A stretch of 60,019 bases of DNA from Bacteroidales bacterium (lineage in GTDB: Bacteria; Bacteroidota; Bacteroidia; Bacteroidales; VadinHA17): contig JAAYUS010000150.1 in the NCBI GenBank assembly GCA_012517605.1, forward strand, positions 1-60,019, given 5' to 3'. Positions 18,809-27,351 of the stretch are shown piece after piece. How positions within the stretch are numbered: the first letter of the stretch is position 1; each line of letters opens with the position of its first letter. Both the position numbers and the translations under genes were made by a program. The notes under the pieces are model-generated. The model searched no databases, had not been told where the DNA came from, and worked only from the letters and a program-made list of their open reading frames with translations.

Positions 18809-19603
18809 TTACTGCCTTTTATTTTCCCATTCTGCCAGGGAAGACCGGATAAAATCGATTATCCTTTGATTTTCGGATTTTCCGCTTCCGGTTACAGGGA
18901 AGGGCTCACCGAACCTGAAATGAATTATTTTCTTGCTGTCGAGCGGTCCGAGTTCCTTAATCAGCTTTCCCTGTCCCCAGAAGTCAGTTTTAAGCGCCAC
19001 TGGTATCACTCTTACTCCTGCCTTTTTTGCCAGTTTAACCCCCAGCGAATTGAACTCCTCCGGATTAAAGACCAGGCTCCGGGTGCTCTGGGGGAATATT
19101 ACAATGGAGGTTCCTTTTGCAAGAAGTTCAGGGCCTTTGGTCATAACTTCCTCAAGATCCTTCCTGGGATCGGTCCGGCCCACAACTATAGGATCCCTGG
19201 AACGCATTACATGACCAAAAAGCGGATGACTGACGAGGCTGTCCTTTACGACAAAAGTCACTTCCCTGTGCGGGGCAATAAGCCCCGGAAGTATCATGGT
19301 CTCGAGGGTGCTCATATGATTGGCTATGAATACAACAGGCCCGGGATCCTTTCCGATGTTCTCCATCCCGGAAATACTGAATTTTCCACCGGCTTTTTCA
19401 ATGAACCTGAAGATAAAAAAAGAGGAGTCAGCCCAGGCTTTTGTATCATATACACCCTTTATTGCCTGCCTGCGAGTCCTGAATACAATAACAGCGTATT
19501 TCAGAGTGAAATACAACCTGTTGCAATGGATAATCCTGTCGAACAGATTTCGTTTCCCTTTAACGGGGCTTTCATAAGATCCTGATTCAAAATAACCTTT
19601 CAT
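18809..19603 (-). CDS. 1-acylglycerol-3-phosphate acyltransferase family protein with altered motifs
   Basis: 264 residues, PlsC-like membrane acyltransferase of phospholipid synthesis or a related lipid pathway. Motif I reads NHMSTLE rather than NHxSxxD (catalytic His kept, Asp replaced by Glu), and motif III reads FPQSTRS instead of FPEGTRS. The rest of the fold (VIFIANH, PVALKTDFWGQGK) is well preserved, so it may still be active on an unusual acyl acceptor. It is monocistronic, with a candidate -7 element upstream. A canonical PlsC is present at 41726-42475. A 276-codon open frame on the opposite strand is a shadow. Confidence 0.85.
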   Translation of the reverse strand: MKGYFESGSYESPVKGKRNLFDRIIHCNRLYFTLKYAVIVFRTRRQAIKGVYDTKAWADSSFFIFRFIEKAGGKFSISGMENIGKDPGPVVFIANHMSTLETMILPGLIAPHREVTFVVKDSLVSHPLFGHVMRSRDPIVVGRTDPRKDLEEVMTKGPELLAKGTSIVIFPQSTRSLVFNPEEFNSLGVKLAKKAGVRVIPVALKTDFWGQGKLIKELGPLDSKKIIHFRFGEPFPVTGSGKSENQRIIDFIRSSLAEWENKRQ

Positions 19604-19658
19604 GAAGATTGTTTTACAGGTAATGCAATTCCGGCCTGTGATGGCTGCCGGAATAATA

Positions 19659-19666
19659 CAAATCTA
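19659..19666 (-). promoter_or_regulatory. Candidate -7 element (TAGATTTG) for the PlsC-like gene
   Basis: Exact TAnnTTTG match on the minus strand, 55 bases from the start codon. Next to it is a 7-3-7 inverted repeat TTAAATT/AATTTAA at 19670-19686, lying between the two divergent genes and possibly a regulator site. No clear -33 element. Confidence 0.4.
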
Positions 19667-19725
19667 ATATTAAATTGTAAATTTAACGGCTCAACCTAAG
19701 CCAATTTGATTTCAAAAATTTCCTG

Positions 19726-21213
19726 ATGAAGCTCTCTTTAATTGACGCAATAGTACTTTTTGTTCTGATTGCAGGCAATGTCATTCTGGGTGCAAGTTTT
19801 TTCAAAAGAAATAAAACAATCTCCCAGTTCACAACGGGTGGAGGAAAGATCCCTGCATGGGTAATAGGGATGTCGATCTTTGCCACATTTGTCAGCAGCA
19901 TCAGCTTTCTGGGTCTTCCGGGGAAAGCTTATTCCACCAACTGGAACGCTTATGTATTCAGCCTTTCAATACCTTTTGCAGCATATGCCGCTGTAAGGTT
20001 TTTTGTACCCCTTTACAGGGAAGTAGGGAATGTTTCGGCTTATTATTATCTCGAACTGCGTTTTGGTGCCTGGGCGAGGATTTATGCCTCAATGTGCTAC
20101 ATACTGACCCAGCTGATGCGTACCGGAGCAATACTTCTCCTCCTTGCCCTTCCCGTAAATGCGCTTTTCGGATGGGATGTCAGAACCGTTATTGTGATCA
20201 CGGGAGTAGCAGTTATTCTCTATTCAATGCTCGGAGGAATACAGGCTGTAATATGGACCGACACCATTCAGGGAATAATACTTATCGCCGGGGCAATAGT
20301 ATGTGCCTTATTTCTTACGTTTTCGATGCCTGAAGGTGCAGGACAGCTATTCAGGATCGCTGCGCTGAACCATAAATTCAGTCTGGGCAGCTTTGGTACC
20401 AGCCTCAGGGATTCAACTTTCTGGGTTGTACTTGTGTATGGTCTTTTCATAAATCTTCAGAATTACGGTATCGACCAGAATTATATTCAACGTTATATGG
20501 CCTCAGGATCTGAAAAAGGAGCCAAGTTCTCAGCACTGTTCGGATCATTGTTGTATATACCTGTTTCAGCAATCTTTTTTTATATCGGGACAGCCTTGTT
20601 TTCATACTATACGGCTCGGCCTGACCTTTTGCCTGAAGCACTGCGCCAACCGGGATCCGGAGACAGAGTGTTTCCATATTTCATAGCTACCGGATTGCCG
20701 GCAGGGATGACAGGTCTCCTTATTGCAGCAATATTCTCTGCCGGGATGAGCACAGTATCAACAAGTCTGAACAGTACTGCAACGATCTTCCTGACAGACT
20801 ACTATAAGAGATATTTCAGAAAAAATGCGGATGAAAGGTCTTCAATGATGGTACTTCACGTTTCTTCGATGATAACAGGGATTATGGGTATTCTTATTGC
20901 TCTTGCACTTGTTGGAGTCGAAAGCGTTCTCGATGCCTGGTGGGCCCTGGCTTCGATCTTCAGCGGAGGTATGCTCGGACTTTTCCTTCTGGGCTATATC
21001 TCGAAAAAAGCAACCCGTTTCAATGCAGTTATCGCAGTGATTGCAGGCGTTCTGATGATAACCTGGATGAGCCTGTCGCCCATCTGTTTTACCGGTGAAA
21101 AACTATTATCTTTCAGAAGCCAGTTCCATGCGAACCTTACTATTGTTTTCGGGACTGTCATTATCTTTCTGACAGGATTTATTTTAAGCAATATAATCAG
21201 GAGAAAAAAATGA
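19726..21213 (+). CDS. Sodium:solute symporter family transporter
   Basis: 495 residues with about 13 hydrophobic helices, SSS family. FTTGGGKIPAWVIGMSIFAT and the following SSISFLGLPGKAY correspond to the family's first core helix, and NSTATIFLTDYYKRYF to the Na+-binding helix. Its stop overlaps the next start (ATGA), so it is cotranscribed and coupled with the sialidase-like protein; this suggests uptake of the sugar released by that protein, possibly a sialic acid or another sugar acid. The start at 19726 gives a normal N-terminus. Confidence 0.85.
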   Translation: MKLSLIDAIVLFVLIAGNVILGASFFKRNKTISQFTTGGGKIPAWVIGMSIFATFVSSISFLGLPGKAYSTNWNAYVFSLSIPFAAYAAVRFFVPLYREVGNVSAYYYLELRFGAWARIYASMCYILTQLMRTGAILLLLALPVNALFGWDVRTVIVITGVAVILYSMLGGIQAVIWTDTIQGIILIAGAIVCALFLTFSMPEGAGQLFRIAALNHKFSLGSFGTSLRDSTFWVVLVYGLFINLQNYGIDQNYIQRYMASGSEKGAKFSALFGSLLYIPVSAIFFYIGTALFSYYTARPDLLPEALRQPGSGDRVFPYFIATGLPAGMTGLLIAAIFSAGMSTVSTSLNSTATIFLTDYYKRYFRKNADERSSMMVLHVSSMITGIMGILIALALVGVESVLDAWWALASIFSGGMLGLFLLGYISKKATRFNAVIAVIAGVLMITWMSLSPICFTGEKLLSFRSQFHANLTIVFGTVIIFLTGFILSNIIRRKK

Positions 21214-22277
21214 AAAAGAGCAATGCATTGATATTCCTTCTTTTAATTAATGCCGTCCTTTCAGCCCAGGATCTGTATCAAGGTGAAGGATGCATTCTTA
21301 AATCCGAATTCATCTATCAGCCCGGGGATGTCAGGTTCCCAAGCTGCCACGCCTCAACAATAGCTCAGATTGACGGAGGCTATATTTCCGCATGGTTTGG
21401 CGGGACAGCAGAGAAAAATCCTGATGTAGGGATCTGGATCAGCAGATATTCGGATGGCAAGTGGAGCAAGCCGGAAGAAGCAGCAAACGGTGTCAGGCAG
21501 GACAAACGTTATCCTTGCTGGAATCCTGTACTTTATAACAGCGGAGATGAGATAATTCTTTTCTACAAGGTTGGGCCAAGTCCATCAACATGGTGGGGAG
21601 AACTTATCACATCAGGCGATAAAGGGTTGTCGTGGTCGGCTTCCAGAAGACTGCCTGAAGGGATAATCGGGCCTGTCAAAAACAAGCCTGTTTTGCTGAA
21701 TAACGGAATTCTCCTCTGTCCTTCAAGCACTGAGGATCAGGGGTGGAGGATACATATGGAGATGACTCCTGACAACGGGATTTCGTGGGAAAGGACGGAA
21801 GCGCTTAATGACAGTAGCATCTCGGCAATACAGCCTTCGGTTCTGATGCATCCGCATGGGAAGATACAATTGCTATGCCGTACCAGACAGGGAAAGATTT
21901 TCACCTCATGGTCGGAAGATAACGGCGCCCACTGGACCGGGCTGAAACCTGCAGAACTTCCAAATCCAAATTCAGGTATTGATGCAGTCACGCTTAAGGA
22001 CGGCAGGCATATAATTGTATATAACCATCTCACGGCTGGCCGTTACATGCTGAATGTTGCAGTTTCGGATGATGGTATAGACTGGGAAGCCGCAGCACTT
22101 CTTGAAAATGATGAGAAGGGATCTGAATACTCATATCCCGCCGTTATACAATCATCAGACGGCATGGTACATATTACCTATACCTGGAACAGAAAGCTTA
22201 TTAAGCACATTATCCTTGATCCGAACCTGATTAAAGCTGTCAGATTCGAAAACGGAGCCTGGCCTACAGTGAAATAA
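21210..22277 (+). CDS. Exported sialidase-like BNR/Asp-box propeller protein
   Basis: 355 residues with a Sec signal peptide (LLINAVLSAQ). Six-bladed propeller of the sialidase superfamily: Asp-box-like repeats SGDKGLSW, TPDNGISW, SEDNGAHW and SDDGIDW are spaced along the chain, and DVRFPSCHAST near residue 45 has an Arg in the place of the sialidase RIP motif. The start SYAWFGGT-type segment (ISAWFGGTAEKNPDVGIW) is typical of PF13088 proteins, most of which have no proven sialidase activity. Coupled to the symporter by a four-base overlap; ends six bases from the convergent Nramp gene. Confidence 0.75.
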   Translation: MKKSNALIFLLLINAVLSAQDLYQGEGCILKSEFIYQPGDVRFPSCHASTIAQIDGGYISAWFGGTAEKNPDVGIWISRYSDGKWSKPEEAANGVRQDKRYPCWNPVLYNSGDEIILFYKVGPSPSTWWGELITSGDKGLSWSASRRLPEGIIGPVKNKPVLLNNGILLCPSSTEDQGWRIHMEMTPDNGISWERTEALNDSSISAIQPSVLMHPHGKIQLLCRTRQGKIFTSWSEDNGAHWTGLKPAELPNPNSGIDAVTLKDGRHIIVYNHLTAGRYMLNVAVSDDGIDWEAAALLENDEKGSEYSYPAVIQSSDGMVHITYTWNRKLIKHIILDPNLIKAVRFENGAWPTVK

Positions 22278-22283
22278 TGGGGA

Positions 22284-23537
22284 TCACTTTCCTGCAAGAG
22301 GCAGAATCAGGAGAACAATTGAGAGTATTACCAATGCTCCTACTGCTCCCCAGCCTATAATATTCTGGTACAGTTTGTTCGTATAATCGCCCATTATTTT
22401 CTTATTATTAATAAGGAATATCATGCTGACAAGAACAACAGGAAGCAATATGCCGTTCAGTACCTGCGACCAGATTGATATATCTATCAGAGGGGCATTG
22501 GGTATCAGAATTATGATCGCCGAAAGGACGACGATGCCGGTGTAAAGCACATAGAATTCTCTTGCTTCGTCCCAGCTCTTATCTATCCCCGCTTCAAAAC
22601 CAAAAGCTTCACAGACATAAAATGCAGTGGCAAGAGGAAGTATGGTGGCAGAAAAGATTGAAGCCACAAAAAGACCGAAAGCGAAAACATGGGATGCCAG
22701 CCTGCCTGCAAGAGGCTCCAGCGACAGTGCTGCGTCCTTGGCTTCAGAAATCTCTATACCGTTAGGATAAAGTGTAGAGCCGCAGGCCACCATGATAAAA
22801 AATGCAACCACAACAGTAACAATACACCCTATTATTATATCGAGAACAGTGAATTTGTAGCTTTTCATTTCCAGTCCTTTTTCAATAACAGACGACTGCA
22901 TGTAGAACTGCATCCATGGTGCTATTGTAGTACCGACGAGTGCTATAATGACTGTGAGGCTTTGAGTATTTAGTTCAATACCGGGGCGGATGATTGCCGT
23001 TCCGATCTCTCCCCAGTCAGGTTTGGCCATTAAAGCCGATATGACATATGTTAGAAGGGAAGCGCTGAAAATAAGAAAAATCCGTTCTGCTATCTGGTAG
23101 GTTCCCTTAACTACAAGGAACCAGACAATGAAAGCGGCGAGAGGTACTGAAATATATTTGCTTACACCGAAGATTTCCATGCTTCCTGCAACTCCCGCAA
23201 ATTCAGTTGTTGTATTCCCTATATTTGAAAGAAGAAGGCCGATAAAAATAAAGAAGGTAACTTTTACCCCGGCATTTTCCCTTATCAGATCAGAAAGTCC
23301 TTTTCCTGTTACTATTCCCATCCTTGCATTCATCTCCTGGATGACAAGAAGAACAAGCAATGATGGTATCAGGGTCCAGATCATCCCGTAGCCGTACATG
23401 GCTCCGGCAACGGAATAAGTCGTAATTCCTCCTGCATCATTGTCAACACTTCCGGTTATTATTCCGGGTCCCAGGAGAGCAAAAAATATTGCTAAGTTCT
23501 TATAAAATCTTGTTTTTGAAAACCTGGTCATTGGCAA
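22284..23537 (-). CDS. Nramp-related divalent metal transporter, probable Mg2+-type (NRMT-like)
   Basis: 417 residues, 11 predicted helices, SLC11/Nramp fold. Helix 1 aligns without gaps to MntH between GPG and GYG, but the metal-binding DPGN motif is DAGG (within SVDNDAGGITT): Asp kept, Asn changed to Gly. Helix 6, normally with MPH, reads TTIAPWMQF: the metal-binding Met is Ala and His is Trp. These are the kinds of changes reported for Nramp-related magnesium transporters, where loss of the soft Met ligand permits hydrated Mg2+. The upstream gene 11 bases away encodes a MgtE-like Mg2+ sensor without a channel, which supports magnesium as substrate. Transport of Mn2+/Fe2+ is less likely. 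Confidence 0.85.
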   Translation of the reverse strand: MPMTRFSKTRFYKNLAIFFALLGPGIITGSVDNDAGGITTYSVAGAMYGYGMIWTLIPSLLVLLVIQEMNARMGIVTGKGLSDLIRENAGVKVTFFIFIGLLLSNIGNTTTEFAGVAGSMEIFGVSKYISVPLAAFIVWFLVVKGTYQIAERIFLIFSASLLTYVISALMAKPDWGEIGTAIIRPGIELNTQSLTVIIALVGTTIAPWMQFYMQSSVIEKGLEMKSYKFTVLDIIIGCIVTVVVAFFIMVACGSTLYPNGIEISEAKDAALSLEPLAGRLASHVFAFGLFVASIFSATILPLATAFYVCEAFGFEAGIDKSWDEAREFYVLYTGIVVLSAIIILIPNAPLIDISIWSQVLNGILLPVVLVSMIFLINNKKIMGDYTNKLYQNIIGWGAVGALVILSIVLLILPLAGK

Positions 23538-23548
23538 CTATTCTGAAA

Positions 23549-24823
23549 TTATCGCTTATTAGTTCTTCTTTTGTTTATAAGGTCTTCGATAACATCGTCA
23601 ACCACAACCATTCCCTGCAGGAGTTTTTCCTGGTCGACAACGGGTACCGCCAGAAGGTTATATTTTGAAATGGTTTCTGCAATATCATCGATCCTCTGAT
23701 CATCGTAAAGGTATACGGGATCAGATCTCATTATGGTTTTTACAGTCGTTTCCGGTTCTGCAACAACAAGATCGCGTAGGTCGAATGTACCGACCAGTTT
23801 ATCATTCTCCTCGGTAACAAACAGGGTATACAGTTCTGCAGGTTCGGGCTTTTTGTTTCTCAGTTCCTTAATAATGTAATCCACAGTAACTTCAGGTCTG
23901 AAGGATATCACATCAGTTGTCATCAGTCCGCCGGCAGAATTGTCGGGATATTCAAGAAGTTCCCTTACCTCCTGCGATGACTCGCTGTCCATTTCCTTAA
24001 GCAGCATTTCAGCTTTTTCATCTTCTATTTCATCGAGTATGTCGGCCACCTCATCAGCAGGCATTTTTTCAAGCACATCAGCTACTTTGTTTACAGGCAG
24101 GCTTTCGATTATATGGATCTGTCTCTGGGTTTCCATTTCCTCAAGTACGTCGGCAGCCTTTTCTTCATCAAGAGCAGAGAAAACCGAGGTGCTTGTTTTT
24201 TTCCCAAGGTCCTCGAGGATGTCGGCGATATCGGAAGGGTGGAGAGTATGAAGCTTTGAGTAACTTTTCGACAGTTTGATATTGCGATTTGAAAAATCTA
24301 TTGCCTCCATATCGTCCCACAAAATGAATTTTGAAGGAATTTTTACTCCTGCAAGATCGAGGATCCTTTTTATCGGAGCAAGAATGCCGATCCTCCTGAG
24401 AAGGCCCTCAATGCCAATATCAACAGCCACGGCAAATGTACCTGTAGGGAGGGTAGCAAGTCTTACATCATTCACCCTGACAAGTTTTCTGCCGTTCAGG
24501 TCAACAATCTGCTTGTCGAGCATATTTTCCACAAGCAATAAACCGTTTGCAACATCATCAGGATTCATTTCAATAAGTTCAGTGCAGTTTACATTCAGCA
24601 TTTCGCGGGCTTTTACAACCCTGAAGGTTGAAAATGAATAGAATCCGGTAAGCTTTCCGATCTTCAGCTTTACCCCTGTTACAAGCTGCTGGCTTGGATC
24701 ATTGAGTCCCGAAGGAGCATTGTTTATGAGCAGATCCTTTATGAATCCAATTGCATCACCGTCGGCACCGAATACCTCCTTGCCGATTATTCCGCTTAAA
24801 TAAAATGTTGTGAGTGATGTCAT
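23549..24823 (-). CDS. PRC-barrel/MgtE N-domain/CBS protein without channel domain
   Basis: 424 residues from the ATG at 24823, chosen over an in-frame start 30 bases upstream because a perfect AAGGAGGTGA lies just in front of it. Order: two PRC-barrel-like segments (about 1-160; GKEVFGADGDAIGFI), the superhelical MgtE N domain with its repeated DxADxLE units (about 195-295; HPSDIADILEDL), the YPDNSAGGLMT linker typical of MgtE, and two CBS motifs (about 300-420). The transmembrane channel of MgtE is absent and the chain ends in KRRTNKR. In MgtE these domains sense cytosolic Mg2+ and gate the pore; here they probably regulate the adjacent Nramp-related transporter in trans. Confidence 0.88.
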   Translation of the reverse strand: MTSLTTFYLSGIIGKEVFGADGDAIGFIKDLLINNAPSGLNDPSQQLVTGVKLKIGKLTGFYSFSTFRVVKAREMLNVNCTELIEMNPDDVANGLLLVENMLDKQIVDLNGRKLVRVNDVRLATLPTGTFAVAVDIGIEGLLRRIGILAPIKRILDLAGVKIPSKFILWDDMEAIDFSNRNIKLSKSYSKLHTLHPSDIADILEDLGKKTSTSVFSALDEEKAADVLEEMETQRQIHIIESLPVNKVADVLEKMPADEVADILDEIEDEKAEMLLKEMDSESSQEVRELLEYPDNSAGGLMTTDVISFRPEVTVDYIIKELRNKKPEPAELYTLFVTEENDKLVGTFDLRDLVVAEPETTVKTIMRSDPVYLYDDQRIDDIAETISKYNLLAVPVVDQEKLLQGMVVVDDVIEDLINKRRTNKR

Positions 24824-24882
24824 AGTCACCTCCTTCCAGTTTCTGATATTCAAGGAAGCGACCGGATGAACAGGCTGCTTCC
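24824..24882 (-). promoter_or_regulatory. Leader with perfect RBS and mutually exclusive hairpins
   Basis: On the minus strand the RBS GGAAGGAGGTGA (24837-24826) stands five bases from ATG, far stronger than elsewhere in the window. A hairpin GGAAGC/GCTTCC pairs 24882-24877 with 24859-24854, extendable by two pairs. The same GCTTCC strand can instead pair its CTTCC with GGAAG of the RBS (24837-24833). The two pairings exclude one another, as in translation-controlling leaders. Confidence 0.45.
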
Positions 24883-24955
24883 CTTAAACCAGGTTATTAA
24901 TTAATAAACTCGCAGGGCCGTCGTCCATATCGAATGAAAAATTGATTTTGCGGCG

Positions 24956-24987
24956 TAAAAGTAAATTTCGCGGCAATAAAATCCAAA
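24956..24987 (-). promoter_or_regulatory. Candidate promoter of the MgtE-like/Nramp operon
   Basis: On the minus strand TTTG (24987-24984), 20-base spacer, then TACTTTTA (24963-24956), seven of eight with TAnnTTTG. This predicts a leader of roughly 125 bases before the ATG at 24823. Confidence 0.5.
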
Positions 24988-25238
24988 TAAAAAATGATTA
25001 AAGTGATGTTGAAAACTTACCATTTTTAAATGTTTATAATCCCTCAATAAAATAAGTACTTAATGTACCCGGAGGACTTAGATCACCTGGATTAACCTGA
25101 GTGAGTTTAATGAAAAGAAGGATGGCATTTAATGTTCACTGTCGGCAGGGTTATGTGCAATGCTTAAAGGAGGCTGAAGGTAATAAGCAAATATTTGATA
25201 ATTTTACGCTCAGCATTTTACGCTAAAAAATTATCCTG
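24988..25238. other. Intergenic region upstream of the aminotransferase gene
   Basis: No recognised RNA or repeat. A 38-codon open frame on the plus strand (25110-25226, begins MKRRMAFNVH) lacks supporting signals and is probably chance. A short direct repeat TTTTACGCT occurs at 25203 and 25217, near the end of this stretch. Confidence 0.3.
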
Positions 25239-26747
25239 ATGCAGGATCTAGAGAGATATTTCGAAAAATTCCGGAAGAACATAGTCGGCATTGATGCTGA
25301 AATTACCACTCCGTATGGAAAGAAGAAACTTGTGTATGCCGACTGGATTGCAAGCGGAAGGTTATACAGGACAATTGAAAAAAGGATTTCAGACGACATA
25401 GGTCCTCTTGTTGGCAACACTCATTCCGAATCGTCGGCTACCGGAAAGGCGATGACAGCAGCATATCATCTGGCCCAGAAGGCCGTCAAGAGGCATATCA
25501 ACGCAAATAAGGATGATGTTCTGATATTTACAGGTGCCGGGATGACGTCTGCTATTGCCAAGCTTCAGAGGATACTGGGGTTGAAGGTACCTGAGCAGGC
25601 AGTTAACTATTGCGTTTTCAGTCATGGCGAATACAACGCCTGCAGGGAGATCCCGAATGAGAATCGTCCAGTGGTTTTTTTGACACATGCCGAGCATCAT
25701 TCAAATCATACAAGCTGGTTTGAGACGCTTGCTGAGGTGGTTGTTCTTGAACCTGGTGCTGATCTTAAGGTTGATCCTGATGCACTCAGACGGCAGATAA
25801 CCAATTTCAGGGGTCGTCCGCTTCTGTTAGGCTCCTTTACAGCGTGTTCCAATGTAACTGGTTACATGCCTCCGTATTATGAGCTTGCCAGGATCATGCA
25901 TGAGAACAATGGTTATTGTTTTGTCGATTTTGCAGCTTCGGCTCCTTATGTTGATATTGATATGCATCCGGCTGATCCGATGGAACAGCTTGATGCCGTA
26001 TTTTTCTCTCCGCATAAATTTCTTGGAGGTCCCGGAAGCGCGGGAGTACTTGTTTTCAACAGGCAGCTTTACAAGAATGAAACTCCTGATACGCCCGGCG
26101 GAGGAACAGTTAAGTGGACAAACAGGTGGGGAGGGTACAGTTATTTTTCAGATATTGAAGTCAAGGAAGATGGCGGTACTCCGGGATTTCTTCAGGGCAT
26201 CAGGGCGGCGCTGGCTGTAAGGCTAAAGGAGGAGATGGGGACTGAGAATATCCAGAGGAGGGAAAAGGAGCTTATAGATATTGTTTTCCGTGAACTTTCG
26301 AAAGTCAGGGGTCTCCATATTCTTGCTGACAATATAAATGAGCGGCTTGGTGTATTTTCCTTTTACGTTGATAAAATACACCATAATCTGGTCACGAAGC
26401 TGCTCAATGACAGGTTTGGAATTCAGGTCAGGGGCGGATGTTCTTGTGCCGGTACCTACGGGCATTTTCTGCTGAATGTAGATTTCCGTCTGTCGAAGGA
26501 GATCACCGACAGGATAGAAGCCGGCGACCTTTCGATGAAGCCCGGATGGATCCGGTTATCGCTGCATCCCACGATGACGGTTGATGAACTTCATTTTATC
26601 ATTGAATCGATAAAGGAGGTTGTGGAAAACGCTGAAGAATGGAGCAGGGATTACATTTACAACAAGCATACAAATGAATTTCATCACCTCAGCGAAGGGG
26701 AAGAGGGGTTTCTGGATGTTTCGGACTGGTTCAGTGTTGGTGAATAA
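25239..26747 (+). CDS. Class V aminotransferase / cysteine desulfurase-like PLP enzyme
   Basis: 502 residues, cytosolic. PLP-dependent fold type I: FTGAGMTSAIAKLQ binds the cofactor phosphate, VDFAASAPY gives the PLP-binding Asp, and FSPHKFLGGPGSAG holds the Schiff-base Lys. RGGCSCAGTYGHFL near residue 400 places cysteines where SufS-type desulfurases have their reactive loop, but the length (about 90 residues more than SufS) and absence of suf neighbours leave the reaction open. It stands alone between the Mg2+ locus and the tRNA gene. Confidence 0.75.
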   Translation: MQDLERYFEKFRKNIVGIDAEITTPYGKKKLVYADWIASGRLYRTIEKRISDDIGPLVGNTHSESSATGKAMTAAYHLAQKAVKRHINANKDDVLIFTGAGMTSAIAKLQRILGLKVPEQAVNYCVFSHGEYNACREIPNENRPVVFLTHAEHHSNHTSWFETLAEVVVLEPGADLKVDPDALRRQITNFRGRPLLLGSFTACSNVTGYMPPYYELARIMHENNGYCFVDFAASAPYVDIDMHPADPMEQLDAVFFSPHKFLGGPGSAGVLVFNRQLYKNETPDTPGGGTVKWTNRWGGYSYFSDIEVKEDGGTPGFLQGIRAALAVRLKEEMGTENIQRREKELIDIVFRELSKVRGLHILADNINERLGVFSFYVDKIHHNLVTKLLNDRFGIQVRGGCSCAGTYGHFLLNVDFRLSKEITDRIEAGDLSMKPGWIRLSLHPTMTVDELHFIIESIKEVVENAEEWSRDYIYNKHTNEFHHLSEGEEGFLDVSDWFSVGE

Positions 26748-26771
26748 AATCAAGGAAGAATAATGTTATAT

Positions 26772-26804
26772 TTTGAACATCATAAAACAATATTTGTAAT
26801 TTTG
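26772..26804 (+). promoter_or_regulatory. Promoter of the tRNA-Lys gene
   Basis: TTTG (26772-26775), a 21-base spacer and TAATTTTG (26797-26804) match the Bacteroidota consensus TTTG-N19-21-TAnnTTTG exactly. The tRNA begins 15 bases further on. Confidence 0.75.
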
Positions 26805-26818
26805 GGGGCGAAAATTAC

Positions 26819-26891
26819 CGGCCCGTAGCTCAGCTGGCAGAGCACGTGACTCTTAATCATGGGGTCGAGGGTTCGATTCCCTCCGGGCCGA
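26819..26891 (+). tRNA. tRNA-Lys (anticodon CTT)
   Basis: 73 bases folding as a complete cloverleaf: acceptor CGGCCCG (26819-26825) with CGGGCCG (26884-26890), D stem GCTC/GAGC, anticodon stem CGTGA/TCATG around loop CTCTTAA with anticodon CTT at 26852-26854, T stem GAGGG/CCCTC around TTCGATT, discriminator A at 26891. CCA is not encoded. Confidence 0.97.
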
Positions 26892-26907
26892 CTTAGGAAA
26901 GAGTGAG

Positions 26908-26935
26908 AGTGAGAGTGGTCATCTCACTTTTTTTT
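26908..26935 (+). terminator. Intrinsic terminator after tRNA-Lys
   Basis: Stem AGTGAGA (26908-26914) with TCTCACT (26922-26928), loop GTGGTCA, followed by a run of eight T. It is preceded by a short GAGAGT direct repeat. Confidence 0.85.
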
Positions 26936-27266
26936 ATTGATAAGTTTTTATCTCATGGTTGAATCGTTGACCAGATTGATTATTCAGGAACAAGCCCGGA
27001 AGAACACATTTAATTTTCAGGAATTTAAAATAGTTAATTTTCAGTCATTTTGCTGCCATCCAGTTTAAGAATAGATTATTTCTGTCAGATCAACTGGTTT
27101 TTGGGACCGAGGTCCGGCTCCGGAACAGTTGTGGACCGTGATGCAATTACCAGTTCATTTACACAAAGCTAATGACACTCTATCAGTTTGTGGTTTGTTA
27201 ATGGGGTTTCATTTTCTGTTAAGACGCGTTTGTAATTTATACTCTTTCTTAATAGATATTTATTCT

Positions 27267-27351
27267 CTTCTAATTTATTTTATCTTTTAATATAATTTTT
27301 CTTTTAATATACTTTATCTTTTAATTTAATTTATCTTTTACGCTTTTATCT
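27267..27351 (+). repeat. 17-bp tandem repeat, five units
   Basis: CTTYTA starts recur at exactly 27267, 27284, 27301, 27318 and 27335. Consensus is about CTTTTAATATAATTTAT; the first and last units are degenerate. Looser CTTTTAAT copies continue to about 27440. Confidence 0.7.

Noticed and set aside
18755..19585. 276-codon open frame on the plus strand opposite the PlsC-like gene
   Set aside because: No recognisable domain; the opposite strand encodes a clear acyltransferase with signature motifs.
25110..25226. 38-codon frame upstream of the aminotransferase
   Set aside because: No promoter, ribosome binding site or terminator; frames of this length are expected by chance.
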